DNA from: Hypericibacter terrae
GTDB lineage: Bacteria; Pseudomonadota; Alphaproteobacteria; Dongiales; Dongiaceae
Direction of reading: 5' to 3'
Assembly (NCBI RefSeq): GCF_008728855.1
Contig: NZ_CP042906.1
Coordinates: 1,178,001 to 1,242,000, forward strand
Length of the DNA stretch: 64,000 bases
How positions within the stretch are numbered: the first letter of the stretch is position 1; each line of letters starts with the position of its first letter. Below are positions 52,292 to 60,814 of the stretch, piece by piece. A model generated the notes under the pieces. That model ran no database searches and was not told the DNA's origin. It saw only the letters and a program-made list of their open reading frames with translations. Both the position numbers and the translations under genes were made by a program.

Positions 52292-55200
52292 GGGGCAGCC
52301 CCGTCGAAACCGGCATGATCGAGAACGCGATGGCGCTGCACCGCGCCGGCACGCTGGAACGCGCGGAGGCCGCCTATCGCGCGCTGCTCGAACGCCAGCC
52401 CGGCCATATCGGCGCGCTGGGCGGGCTGGGTGTGCTGCTGTTCCAGACCGGGCGCCGCGAGGCGGCGGTCGAGCCGCTCGAACGCGCGACGGCGGGCGCG
52501 CCGAAGGACGCACAGCTGCAGATCAATCTGGGCGCCGCTTATGCCAGCCTGCAGCGGCATGGCGAAGCCATCGCGAGTTTCCAGCGTGGGCTGGCGCTCG
52601 ATGCGCGTCATGTCGATGGCTGGCGCAATCTCGCCAAGTCGCTGCTGGCCGCGAACCGGCTCGAGGAGGCCAGGGTCGCGCTCGATCGGCTCGAGGCGCT
52701 GGTGCCGGCCGACCGCGAATGCCGCCGCCTGCAGGCGGACCTGATGCTGCGCGGCGACCGCGCCGTCGACGCGACCACGACCCTGCGCCGCCTGGTGCAG
52801 GAGGATCCGAAGGATGTTCGCGCCTGGGTGAGCCTGGCGCGCGCGCTGTTTCGTCAGGGCGACTATCAAGGTTCGGCCGAGGCCAACCGCAAGGCCCTGC
52901 GGCTCGATCCGCAAGAACCGACGGCGCTGATCAATTTCGGGATCGATCTCAAGATCCTGGGACACAGGGATCAGGCCGTCGCCACCTTGCGCCAGGCGAT
53001 CGAGCGCACACCGAAGAATGCCTTTGCCTGGCGCAATCTCGGCGCGATCCATGAATCCGCGAAACGGGAAGAGGAGGCGGTCGCCGCCTATCGTCAGGCG
53101 CTGGCGATCGATCCCGCGGACCCCGCGGCGGCCTCGCTGCTGCGGCTCTATCAGCAGCAATGCGCCTGGGCGGAGGCCGCGCCCTTGCAGGCCCGCATCG
53201 CCGCGGCGACCGAGGCGGCCCTCGCCAAGGGCGAGAAGCCGGAAGAATCGCCGCTGGCCCATCTCTCGCATTGCACCGACGAGGCCGAGAACCTGCGCAT
53301 CGCGCGGGCCTGGTCGCAGGCCGCCGTCACCAGGATCGGCGGGCAGCGCGTGGCGCGGCCGGCGCCGGATCTCGATCGCGAGCGGCGGTTGCGCATCGGC
53401 TATCTCTCCAGCGATTTCGGCGAGCATCCGGTGGCGCAGCTCACCGTCGGCCTGTTCGAGCGCCATGACCGCCGGCAGGTCGACGTCACCGCCTATGCGA
53501 TCGGCGTCGATGACGGCAGTCCCTGGCGCCAGCGCATCGCCAAGGCCGCCGACCGGCTGGTCGATATCACGCCGCTGGGATTCCGCGCGGCGGCCGAACG
53601 CATCGCCGCCGACAAGATCGATATCCTGATCGATCTCAATGGCCATACCGGGGCCGCGCGGCTCGAGATCCTGGCCTTCAAGCCCGCGCCGCTCCAGGCG
53701 CTGTGGCTGGGCTATCCCGGGACATCGGGCGCGGACTTCATCGACTATGTCCTGACCGATATCAATGTGACGCCACCCGAAGCGGCCGCCGACTATAGCG
53801 AGCAGCTCTGCTGGCTGCCGAACCTGTTCCAGCCGAACGACAATCACCAGGCGATCGCCGAGCAGCCGGTCACGCGCGCAGAGTGGGGCCTGCCCGAGGG
53901 CGTACCGGTGTTCTGCTCCTTCAATCAGGGCTTCAAGATCGAGCCCGCCTTGTTCGATTGCTGGATGCAGATCCTGCGGGCCTCGCCAGGCTCCGTCCTC
54001 TGGCTGCCTTCGGGCAATCCGCAGATGCCGGTCAATCTGCGCGCCGAGGCCGAGAAGCGCGGCGTCGCCCCGGAGCGCCTCGTCTTCGCCAGCCGTCCCG
54101 ACAAGGCCCTGCATCTCAAGCGCCTGTCGCTCGCCGATATCGCGCTCGATACCTGGACCTACAACGGCCACACCACGACCAGCGATGCGCTCTGGGCGGG
54201 CCTGCCGGTGGTGGCCCTCGAAGGCACGCATTATGCCAGCCGCGTCTCGGCCAGCGTGCTGCGCGCGATCGGCCTGCCGGAGCTGGTGGCGCGCACGCGC
54301 GAAGACTATGCGGCGCTGGCCCTGCGCTACGCGGGCGATCGCGAGGCGCTGGCGGCGCTCAAGGCCAGGATCGCCGCGAACCGGGCGACGGCGCCGCTGT
54401 TCGACACCGAGCGCTTCCTGCGCAATCTCGAGCGGGCCTATCGCGCTCTGTGGCGGCGTCTTGCGGCCGGCAAGCCGCCCGCGGCGATCCGCATCGTCGA
54501 GCCGCCCAAGGCCGAGAGGGCCGAGACCGATCGTCTCTTCGCCGAGGCGGAGGCGCATCGGATGTCGGGCGAGGCGGAAGCCGCGGCCGCGCTCTATCGC
54601 GCCGTCCGGGCGCAAGACGGGGCCCGCGTCAATCCGCATCTCCATCTGGCCGCCTTGCAGCAGGCCGCCGGCGACCCGGCGGCGGCGGCCGAGAGCTATC
54701 GCGAGGTCGTGGCGTTGCGGCCCAATCTCGCGGAGGCCTGGATCAATCTCGGCGTGGCGGATCAGGCGGCGCCGCCGATCGAGCGTGCCTTGCGCTGCTA
54801 TCGGCGCGCGCTCGAGATCGACCCGTCGCTGGTCGTTGCCTCGGTCAATCTGGTCGGCCTGCTGGTCGAGCGTGAGCGTTTCGCCGAGGCGGCCAAGGTC
54901 GCCGAGGCGGCGCTGACGCATTCGCCGGGCGATCGCGGCCTGCTCCTGGCCTGGGCGCGGGCCCTGATCGGTCTGGAGGATGGCGCCGGGGCCGAGCGCA
55001 GGCTGCGCGAGGTCCTCGCCCGCGATCCCCAGGATTCCGATGGGCTCTTCCAATTGGGCCGGGCACTGGCGGCGCAGCTTCGGTTCCCGGAGGCGATCGC
55101 GGCCTATCGCGCGGCCCTGGCGGTCGATCCGAAGCCGGTCTTCATCTGGAACAATCTGGCGACGGCCTTGCGCGAATGCGAGCGGCTGGTCGAGGCCGAG

Positions 55201-56319
55201 GAGGCCTTGCGCACCGCCCTGGCGCTGGATCCCAAACTGGTCGGGCTTCACACCAACCTGGCCATGGTCGTGCGCGGTCTCGGCCGCGCCGAGGAATCGC
55301 TCGCGATCACGCGCCAGGCGCTCGAGCTCGAACCCGACAACCCGGATGCCCATCGCCGCCTGGCGTTCGCGCTGATGACGATGGGCCGGGTCGAGGAAGG
55401 CCATGCCGAGTATGAGTGGCGCTGGCAGTCGCCCTCGTTCCTGACCCGCGCGCGCCGGATCGTGGCTCCCTTCTGGCAGGGCGAGCCGATCGCCGGCAAA
55501 CGACTCCTGCTGCAGAGCGAGCAGGGGTTGGGGGACACGCTTCAATATATCCGCTACGCCCGCAACGCCGCGGAGGCCGGTGCCGTGGTCCTGGCCGAGG
55601 TCCAGGCGCCGGCCGTGCGCCTGGTGCAATCCATGCCCGAGATCAGCCAGGTGTTCAGCAACAGCCAGGAGCTGCCGCCGGTCGATTTCCAGGTGCCGCT
55701 CATGAGTCTGCCGCATCGCTTCAAGATCAGCATGGCGACCATTCCCGCGCAGGTTCCCTATCTCCGGGCGACGCCGGCCGATCGCGAGCGATGGGCGGAG
55801 AGAACGGCGCGGCTGCCGCGTCCGCTGGTGGGGTTCGCCTGGCGCGGCAATCCGAAATATCCGAACGATCGCCGGCGCACGATGTCCCTGCGGCCGCTGG
55901 CGGATCTGATCCGGACTCTTTCCGGAAGCGCGATCGCGCTGCAGCTGGACATGAAGGATGACGAGCTGACCGGCAACGGGCTGGTTGGGCGGTTGCTCGA
56001 TCCGGCCAAGGATCTGGGCGCGTCGCCGCAGCGCTTCGCCGATCTGGCGGACACGGCGGGCCTCATCGACGGGCTCGATCTGGTGATCGCCGTGGACACC
56101 GGCATCGCCCATCTGGCGGGCGCCCTGGCACGGCCGGTTTGGATCATGCTGCCGGCCGAGAGCGATCCGCGGTGGTATCTCGATCGCGAGGACAGCCCCT
56201 GGTATCCGACCGCCCGGCTGTTCCGCCAGGCCACGGCCGGCGATTGGGACGAGGTCGCCCGCCGCATGGCGCGGGCGCTGCGCGAACCCAACGCCTTCGC
56301 GCGACGAGGGGCGGGATGA
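52288..56319 (+). CDS. Double glycosyltransferase: TPR-GT41-TPR-GT9-like fusion, gene 2 of operon
   Basis: At 1343 residues this is the largest protein of the window. Order: TPRs (about 10-280), GT41 domain (about 360-740) with His380 in SSDFGEHPVAQL, Lys550 in FNQGFKIEP and His628 in NGHTTTSD; a second TPR array (about 750-1055) ending with AEYEWRW; then a heptosyltransferase-like (GT9/GT-B) domain with SEQGLGDTLQYIRY (about 1077-1090) and AVDTGIAHLAGA (Asp near 1270). Both catalytic regions look intact. The start is a GTG overlapping the previous stop (GTGA, 52288-52291), so translation depends on gene 1. It may attach a first sugar and extend it, or serve two targets. Domain calls are firm, the joint function is inference. 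Confidence 0.88.
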   Translation: MRGSPVETGMIENAMALHRAGTLERAEAAYRALLERQPGHIGALGGLGVLLFQTGRREAAVEPLERATAGAPKDAQLQINLGAAYASLQRHGEAIASFQRGLALDARHVDGWRNLAKSLLAANRLEEARVALDRLEALVPADRECRRLQADLMLRGDRAVDATTTLRRLVQEDPKDVRAWVSLARALFRQGDYQGSAEANRKALRLDPQEPTALINFGIDLKILGHRDQAVATLRQAIERTPKNAFAWRNLGAIHESAKREEEAVAAYRQALAIDPADPAAASLLRLYQQQCAWAEAAPLQARIAAATEAALAKGEKPEESPLAHLSHCTDEAENLRIARAWSQAAVTRIGGQRVARPAPDLDRERRLRIGYLSSDFGEHPVAQLTVGLFERHDRRQVDVTAYAIGVDDGSPWRQRIAKAADRLVDITPLGFRAAAERIAADKIDILIDLNGHTGAARLEILAFKPAPLQALWLGYPGTSGADFIDYVLTDINVTPPEAAADYSEQLCWLPNLFQPNDNHQAIAEQPVTRAEWGLPEGVPVFCSFNQGFKIEPALFDCWMQILRASPGSVLWLPSGNPQMPVNLRAEAEKRGVAPERLVFASRPDKALHLKRLSLADIALDTWTYNGHTTTSDALWAGLPVVALEGTHYASRVSASVLRAIGLPELVARTREDYAALALRYAGDREALAALKARIAANRATAPLFDTERFLRNLERAYRALWRRLAAGKPPAAIRIVEPPKAERAETDRLFAEAEAHRMSGEAEAAAALYRAVRAQDGARVNPHLHLAALQQAAGDPAAAAESYREVVALRPNLAEAWINLGVADQAAPPIERALRCYRRALEIDPSLVVASVNLVGLLVERERFAEAAKVAEAALTHSPGDRGLLLAWARALIGLEDGAGAERRLREVLARDPQDSDGLFQLGRALAAQLRFPEAIAAYRAALAVDPKPVFIWNNLATALRECERLVEAEEALRTALALDPKLVGLHTNLAMVVRGLGRAEESLAITRQALELEPDNPDAHRRLAFALMTMGRVEEGHAEYEWRWQSPSFLTRARRIVAPFWQGEPIAGKRLLLQSEQGLGDTLQYIRYARNAAEAGAVVLAEVQAPAVRLVQSMPEISQVFSNSQELPPVDFQVPLMSLPHRFKISMATIPAQVPYLRATPADRERWAERTARLPRPLVGFAWRGNPKYPNDRRRTMSLRPLADLIRTLSGSAIALQLDMKDDELTGNGLVGRLLDPAKDLGASPQRFADLADTAGLIDGLDLVIAVDTGIAHLAGALARPVWIMLPAESDPRWYLDREDSPWYPTARLFRQATAGDWDEVARRMARALREPNAFARRGAG

Positions 56320-58724
56320 CGCTGGAGGAAACGGAGGCCGACAGGCTCGAGGCGGTCGAGCGCGAGCGGCGCGAGCAGGAATTGCGCCGGACCGTGCAGG
56401 CCGAGCCGCGCCATCTCGACGCGCTGATCGAGCTGGGGATGCTCTGCTTCGAGACGGGGCGCCGCCATGAGGCCGTCGGTTTCTTCGAGCAGGCGGTGGC
56501 GCTGGCGCCGCGCGATGCGATCCTGCGCTGCAACCTCGGCAATGCGCTGGCGGCGACGGGCCGTCCGGAAGCCGCCCTGCTTCATTTCCGTGAGGCGATC
56601 CTGGGCGATCCGCGCCTCGCGCTGGCGCATTACCAGTATGGGAATGCCTTGCGCGATCTCGGCCGCGACCCCGAGGCGGTCGCTGCCTATGGGCTTGCGA
56701 TCGGCCTCGATCCCCACCTCGCCGCGGCCGAGCGGCAATTGGCGCAGCTGCTGCGCCGGCTGGGGCAGGTTCACGAGGCCGCCGCCGCCTATCGCCGCGC
56801 GCTGGCGATCGAGCCCGACCGCCCCGTGGTCCATTTCAATCTCGGCAACCTGTTGCGCGAACAGGGCCAACTCGAGGAAGCGGCGGCGAGCTATCGGGCG
56901 GCTTTGCGGCTACGTCCCGGATTCGCCGGGGCCGCCTGCAATCTCGGCCATGTCTGCCTGGCGCAGGGGCGGTTCGCGGAAGCCGAAGCCCTCTACAAAC
57001 GAGCGCTCGCGGCCGATCCGAAGCTTGTCGATGCGGCGCGCAGCCTGACTCAGGCGCTGGAACAGCAGGGCAAGCTCGGGCCCGCGATCAGCGCCGGCGA
57101 GAAGCTCGTGGCCCTCGTCGAGAACGACGTCCCGGCCTGGGTGCGTCTGGGGCGGCTCTATCAACGCCATGGCAAGCCGATCCAGGCTTTGGCCGCCTTG
57201 CGCCGCGCGCTGGCGCTGGCGCCCGCCGATCTTCCGGCGCTCCTCGCATCGATGCCTGTGCTCGGCGCTCTCGAACGACCGGAAGAGGCGATCGCCGCCG
57301 GTCGCCGCGCGCTGGCGATCGATCCCGACAGCGGAGCCGCGGCGAGCGGGCTGTGGATGTTGTTGCGGCGCGCTTGTCGCTGGCGCGAGGCGGAGGCGTT
57401 GGCGGCAAAGATCGCCGGCCTCACCGACGCGGCGCTGGCCGGCGGCAGCGTGCCGGATCAGACGCCGGGCGCATTTCTTCTGGCCTCGATGGACGGCCCC
57501 AAGCTGCGCCGGATCGCTCAAGCCTGGAGCACCACCTCGCTCTCTTTTCCGGGCAAGCCCGGCGCGGCGGCCTTGCGACGGCGGCCGCTCGATCACAAGA
57601 CCGATCGTCCCTTGCGGATCGGCTATCTCGTGGAGGCCGGCAGCTCCGATCTGCCCTTGATCGCCGACCTCTGCCGGCGTCACGACTCATCGCGGATCGA
57701 GCCGATCCTCTTCACCCATGGTGACGGCGCAGCCGCTTCTCCGGCATTGCCGGAGGGGAGTGTCGATTTGAGCGTGCTGCGGCCCGAGATAGCGGCGCAG
57801 CGCCTGGCCGACGAGGCGATCGACATCCTGGTCCTGTCCGATGCCACGCCCGGCAATGCCGCCATGACGATCGCCGCCCGAAAGCCTGCGTCGCTCCAGG
57901 TCGCATGGCCCGGCTTCCCGGGAACCAGCGGCGCCGATTTCATCGACTACGTCCTGGCCGATGCGATCGTGGCGCCGCCGCAACAGGCGGGGCATTGGAG
58001 CGAGGCGATCTGCCGGCTTCCCGAAGCCCATCGCCCGATCCTCCTCGGCGAACAACCGCTGGGAGAAACGCCCGACCGCGAACGCGAAGGCTTGCCGCCA
58101 GATCGCCTGATCCTGGCCGCGCTGCATCCGCCCGAGCGGATCGAGCCGGCGCTGTTCCGGCTCTGGACCGAGCTTCTGGGTGCCCTGCCGAATGCCATGC
58201 TGTGGCTGTCGGCTGCGGAGCCGCTGATGGCGGTGGAGCTGAGACGGCAGGCGGCCGAGCGCGGAATCGAGCCGCAGCGGCTGCGCTTCGCCGCCCCACG
58301 CGCGCCCGTCGCACGGGGCCCGCGTCTGGCGCTGGCCGATCTGGTTCTCGACAGCTTCCCCGCGAACGATGCGTCGCTCACGGAAGAGGCGCTGGCCATG
58401 GCCGTTCCGGTCGTCGCCCTGCGCGGCCGCAACTTCGCCAGCAGCAGTTCCGCCAGCCTCCTGGCGGCGGCGGGTGCATCGGACCTGGTTGCCGAGGACC
58501 TCGAAGGCTATCGGCGCATCGCGCTGGATCTGGCGTGCGATCCTTCTCTTCGGGAGACCGTCAAGGGGCGGCTGCTGCAGGCGCAAGCGCGGGCGCCGTT
58601 GTTCGATCTGGCCCGCTTCGGGCGCCATCTGGAACAGGCCTATGGCCGCATGTGGCGCCATTATCTGGCGGGCCGCGCGCCGGAGGCGATCGAAATTCTG
58701 CCGGCCGTCGAGGTCCAGGCATGA
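56316..58724 (+). CDS. TPR GT41-like protein lacking key catalytic residues, gene 3 of operon
   Basis: The 802-residue protein has about nine TPRs (30-370) and a GT41-shaped C-terminal region (about 430-780). The scaffold is kept, for example GFPGTSGADFIDYVLAD. The active site is not: the HPVA histidine region reads YLVEAGSSDLPLI (437-449), the lysine of FKIEP is Arg608 in PERIEP, and the donor loop NGHTTTSD reads NDASLTEE (684-691). This points to a pseudoenzyme, perhaps an acceptor-binding or scaffolding subunit, unless it uses a different chemistry. The ATG overlaps the previous stop (ATGA). Confidence 0.85.
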   Translation: MTLEETEADRLEAVERERREQELRRTVQAEPRHLDALIELGMLCFETGRRHEAVGFFEQAVALAPRDAILRCNLGNALAATGRPEAALLHFREAILGDPRLALAHYQYGNALRDLGRDPEAVAAYGLAIGLDPHLAAAERQLAQLLRRLGQVHEAAAAYRRALAIEPDRPVVHFNLGNLLREQGQLEEAAASYRAALRLRPGFAGAACNLGHVCLAQGRFAEAEALYKRALAADPKLVDAARSLTQALEQQGKLGPAISAGEKLVALVENDVPAWVRLGRLYQRHGKPIQALAALRRALALAPADLPALLASMPVLGALERPEEAIAAGRRALAIDPDSGAAASGLWMLLRRACRWREAEALAAKIAGLTDAALAGGSVPDQTPGAFLLASMDGPKLRRIAQAWSTTSLSFPGKPGAAALRRRPLDHKTDRPLRIGYLVEAGSSDLPLIADLCRRHDSSRIEPILFTHGDGAAASPALPEGSVDLSVLRPEIAAQRLADEAIDILVLSDATPGNAAMTIAARKPASLQVAWPGFPGTSGADFIDYVLADAIVAPPQQAGHWSEAICRLPEAHRPILLGEQPLGETPDREREGLPPDRLILAALHPPERIEPALFRLWTELLGALPNAMLWLSAAEPLMAVELRRQAAERGIEPQRLRFAAPRAPVARGPRLALADLVLDSFPANDASLTEEALAMAVPVVALRGRNFASSSSASLLAAAGASDLVAEDLEGYRRIALDLACDPSLRETVKGRLLQAQARAPLFDLARFGRHLEQAYGRMWRHYLAGRAPEAIEILPAVEVQA

Positions 58725-60814
58725 GCGAGACAGGGACTTCGACCAGCCCGGCGAAGGCGGCGCTCGCCGCCTACATCGCCGGCGATCGCGCGCTGGCGGA
58801 GCGGCTCTATGGCGAGGCGCTGACGCAGAATCCGGACGATGCCACGGCGCTGCAAGGTCTCGGCGTGCTGCGCTTCGAGCAGGGACGCAAGCCGGAGGCG
58901 CTCGCCTTGCTGGGGCGCGCCGCGACACTGGCGCCCGGCAATGCGGGCATCCGGCGCAACCATGCCGCGGCTCTCGCGGTCGCCGAGCGGTTCGCGGACG
59001 CCGCCGAGGAATATCGGGCAGCACTCGCGATCGAGCCCGATGCTCCGACCGACTGGGGGCGGCTCGGCAGTGTGCTGGCCGAAATCGATCGCAACGACGA
59101 GGCGATCGCAGCTTATCAAAACGCTCTGGCACGGATGGCGCCCGACGCACGCGAGGGCCCCGCGCTGTTGCGTCGGCTGGGCCGCGTCCAGCGCAGCGCC
59201 GGCCAGACCGAGGCGGCGATCGCCACCTGGCGCGCCGCGCTCGAACGTGCGCCCGGCCATGCCGGGGTCGCCTTCAATCTCGGCAATGCGCTCAAGGAAC
59301 TGGGCCGCAACGCGGAGGCGGAAGCCGCCTACCGGCAGGCCTTGGCGATCGATCCCCGTCTGGTACGGGCCCAGGTCAATCTGGGGGCGGTCCTTCATCT
59401 CGAAGGCCGGCTGGAAGAGGCCGAAGTCGCCTTCCGCAGCGCGCTCGCCGTCGATCCCGCGGGAGAAGACGCCAGGCGCAATCTCGCGATCGTCCTCAAC
59501 GATCTCAATCGCGGCGAAGACGCCTTGCGCGAGCTGCAGCCGCTGCTCGCCGGCGCCGAGGAGCGCGACACCCTGCGCGTGGCCTGCGTGCTCTATCAGG
59601 GCTTGCAGCGTCCGGCCGAGGCGCTCGTGGCGGCGGAACGTCTCCTGGTCATGACCCCGGGCGATGGCGGCGCGCTCGGCGCTCGCGCGCTCGCCTTGCT
59701 GGCGCTCGAACGCCGGGAGGAGGCGCTGGTCGCGGCCGAGGCGGCGAAAGTAGCCGCCCATGACGATGCCAATGCGCTCAACAATGCCGGCGTGGTGTTG
59801 CGCACCCTGGGTGCCGTCGACGCCTCGATCGACTGCTTCCGCCGCGCCATTGCGCTCAAGCCGGGTTTCGCCGACGCCCATTCGAGCCTCGGCATCGGAT
59901 TGTTGGCGAAGGGCGATTTCGCCCGAGGCTGGCCGGAATATGAATGGCGCTGGCACACGCGCGATTTCCGCCGCGGCCTGCGGCGCTACGAGACCCGGCG
60001 CTGGCAGGGCGAGCCGCGTCCCGACGTGACCTTGCTGGTCTATGCGGAGCAGGGTCTTGGCGACACCCTGCAATTCGCCCGACTGCTGGCGCCCACGGCG
60101 CGCCTCGTCGGCAAACTGCTGTTCGAGACGCAGCCGGAGCTGGCGCGCGTCATGCGGGGGCTTCCGGGGACCGAGCATAGTTTTGCGCGGGGCGGATCGA
60201 CGCCGGCCTTCGATCTGCAGGTGCCGCTGCTGAGCCTGCCGGCGCTGCTGCGTTTCCCGCTCGACCGGATTCCGGGCTCCGTTCCCTATCTTCATGCGGA
60301 GCCCACGCTGTCCTCGGCCTGGGCGGAGCGGCTGAAGGCATTGCCGCGCCCGCGCATCGGTCTGGTCTGGCAGGGCAATCCGCGTCATCCCAACGACCGC
60401 AACCGGTCGATCGGGCTGGCGCCGCTGGCGCCCCTGATCCGTCGCCACGATGCCGGTTGGGTCAGCCTGCAAAAGGCCGGCGGCGCGGAGGCCATCGCGG
60501 CGCAAGAATTGTCGGCACGGATCTTCGATGCGACGGCCGAGCTCGAGGATTTCGCCGACACCGCGGCGCTGTGTTCCCAGCTCGATCTCGTGATCGCGGT
60601 CGATACCTCGGTCGCGCATCTTGCCGGCGCCATGGGGCGACCGACCTTCCTGCTCCTGCCGTCGGTGCCCGATTTCCGCTGGCTCCTGGATCGCCGCGAC
60701 AGTCCCTGGTATCCCTCGATGCGGCTCTTTCGCCAGCGCCATTTCGGAATCTGGGCCGACCCGCTGGCCGAGCTCGACATCGCCATCGCCCAATTGCTGC
60801 AGGGGCGGCGATGA
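58721..60814 (+). CDS. TPR glycosyltransferase with GT9-like domain, gene 4 of operon
   Basis: The 697-residue protein has about eleven TPRs (10-405), the junction motif PEYEWRW, and a C-terminal GT-B region of the heptosyltransferase-like type (about 430-690). The first nucleotide-sugar loop is AEQGLGD (442-448), and the second block is AVDTSVAHLAGAMGRP with Asp628 and His633, followed by DSPWYPSMRLFRQ. This domain is usual in bacterial TPR proteins near flagellin or surface-glycan genes. Sugar and acceptor are unknown. ATGA overlaps with both neighbours. Confidence 0.87.
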   Translation: MSETGTSTSPAKAALAAYIAGDRALAERLYGEALTQNPDDATALQGLGVLRFEQGRKPEALALLGRAATLAPGNAGIRRNHAAALAVAERFADAAEEYRAALAIEPDAPTDWGRLGSVLAEIDRNDEAIAAYQNALARMAPDAREGPALLRRLGRVQRSAGQTEAAIATWRAALERAPGHAGVAFNLGNALKELGRNAEAEAAYRQALAIDPRLVRAQVNLGAVLHLEGRLEEAEVAFRSALAVDPAGEDARRNLAIVLNDLNRGEDALRELQPLLAGAEERDTLRVACVLYQGLQRPAEALVAAERLLVMTPGDGGALGARALALLALERREEALVAAEAAKVAAHDDANALNNAGVVLRTLGAVDASIDCFRRAIALKPGFADAHSSLGIGLLAKGDFARGWPEYEWRWHTRDFRRGLRRYETRRWQGEPRPDVTLLVYAEQGLGDTLQFARLLAPTARLVGKLLFETQPELARVMRGLPGTEHSFARGGSTPAFDLQVPLLSLPALLRFPLDRIPGSVPYLHAEPTLSSAWAERLKALPRPRIGLVWQGNPRHPNDRNRSIGLAPLAPLIRRHDAGWVSLQKAGGAEAIAAQELSARIFDATAELEDFADTAALCSQLDLVIAVDTSVAHLAGAMGRPTFLLLPSVPDFRWLLDRRDSPWYPSMRLFRQRHFGIWADPLAELDIAIAQLLQGRR

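Noticed and set aside
49502-52513. A 1003-residue open frame on the minus strand opposite glycosyltransferase gene 1
   Set aside because: Antisense shadow of strong third-position GC bias; the translation is Arg/Gln/Ala-rich with no domain, while the plus strand encodes clear TPR and GT41 motifs.
52144-56112. A 1322-residue open frame on the minus strand opposite genes 2 and 3
   Set aside because: Same codon-bias artefact; no family motif and it crosses two real gene boundaries.
57905-58720. Upstream extension of gene 4 to 57905
   Set aside because: That part is out-of-frame shadow inside gene 3; the ATGA overlap at 58721 and the TPR start fix the true beginning.
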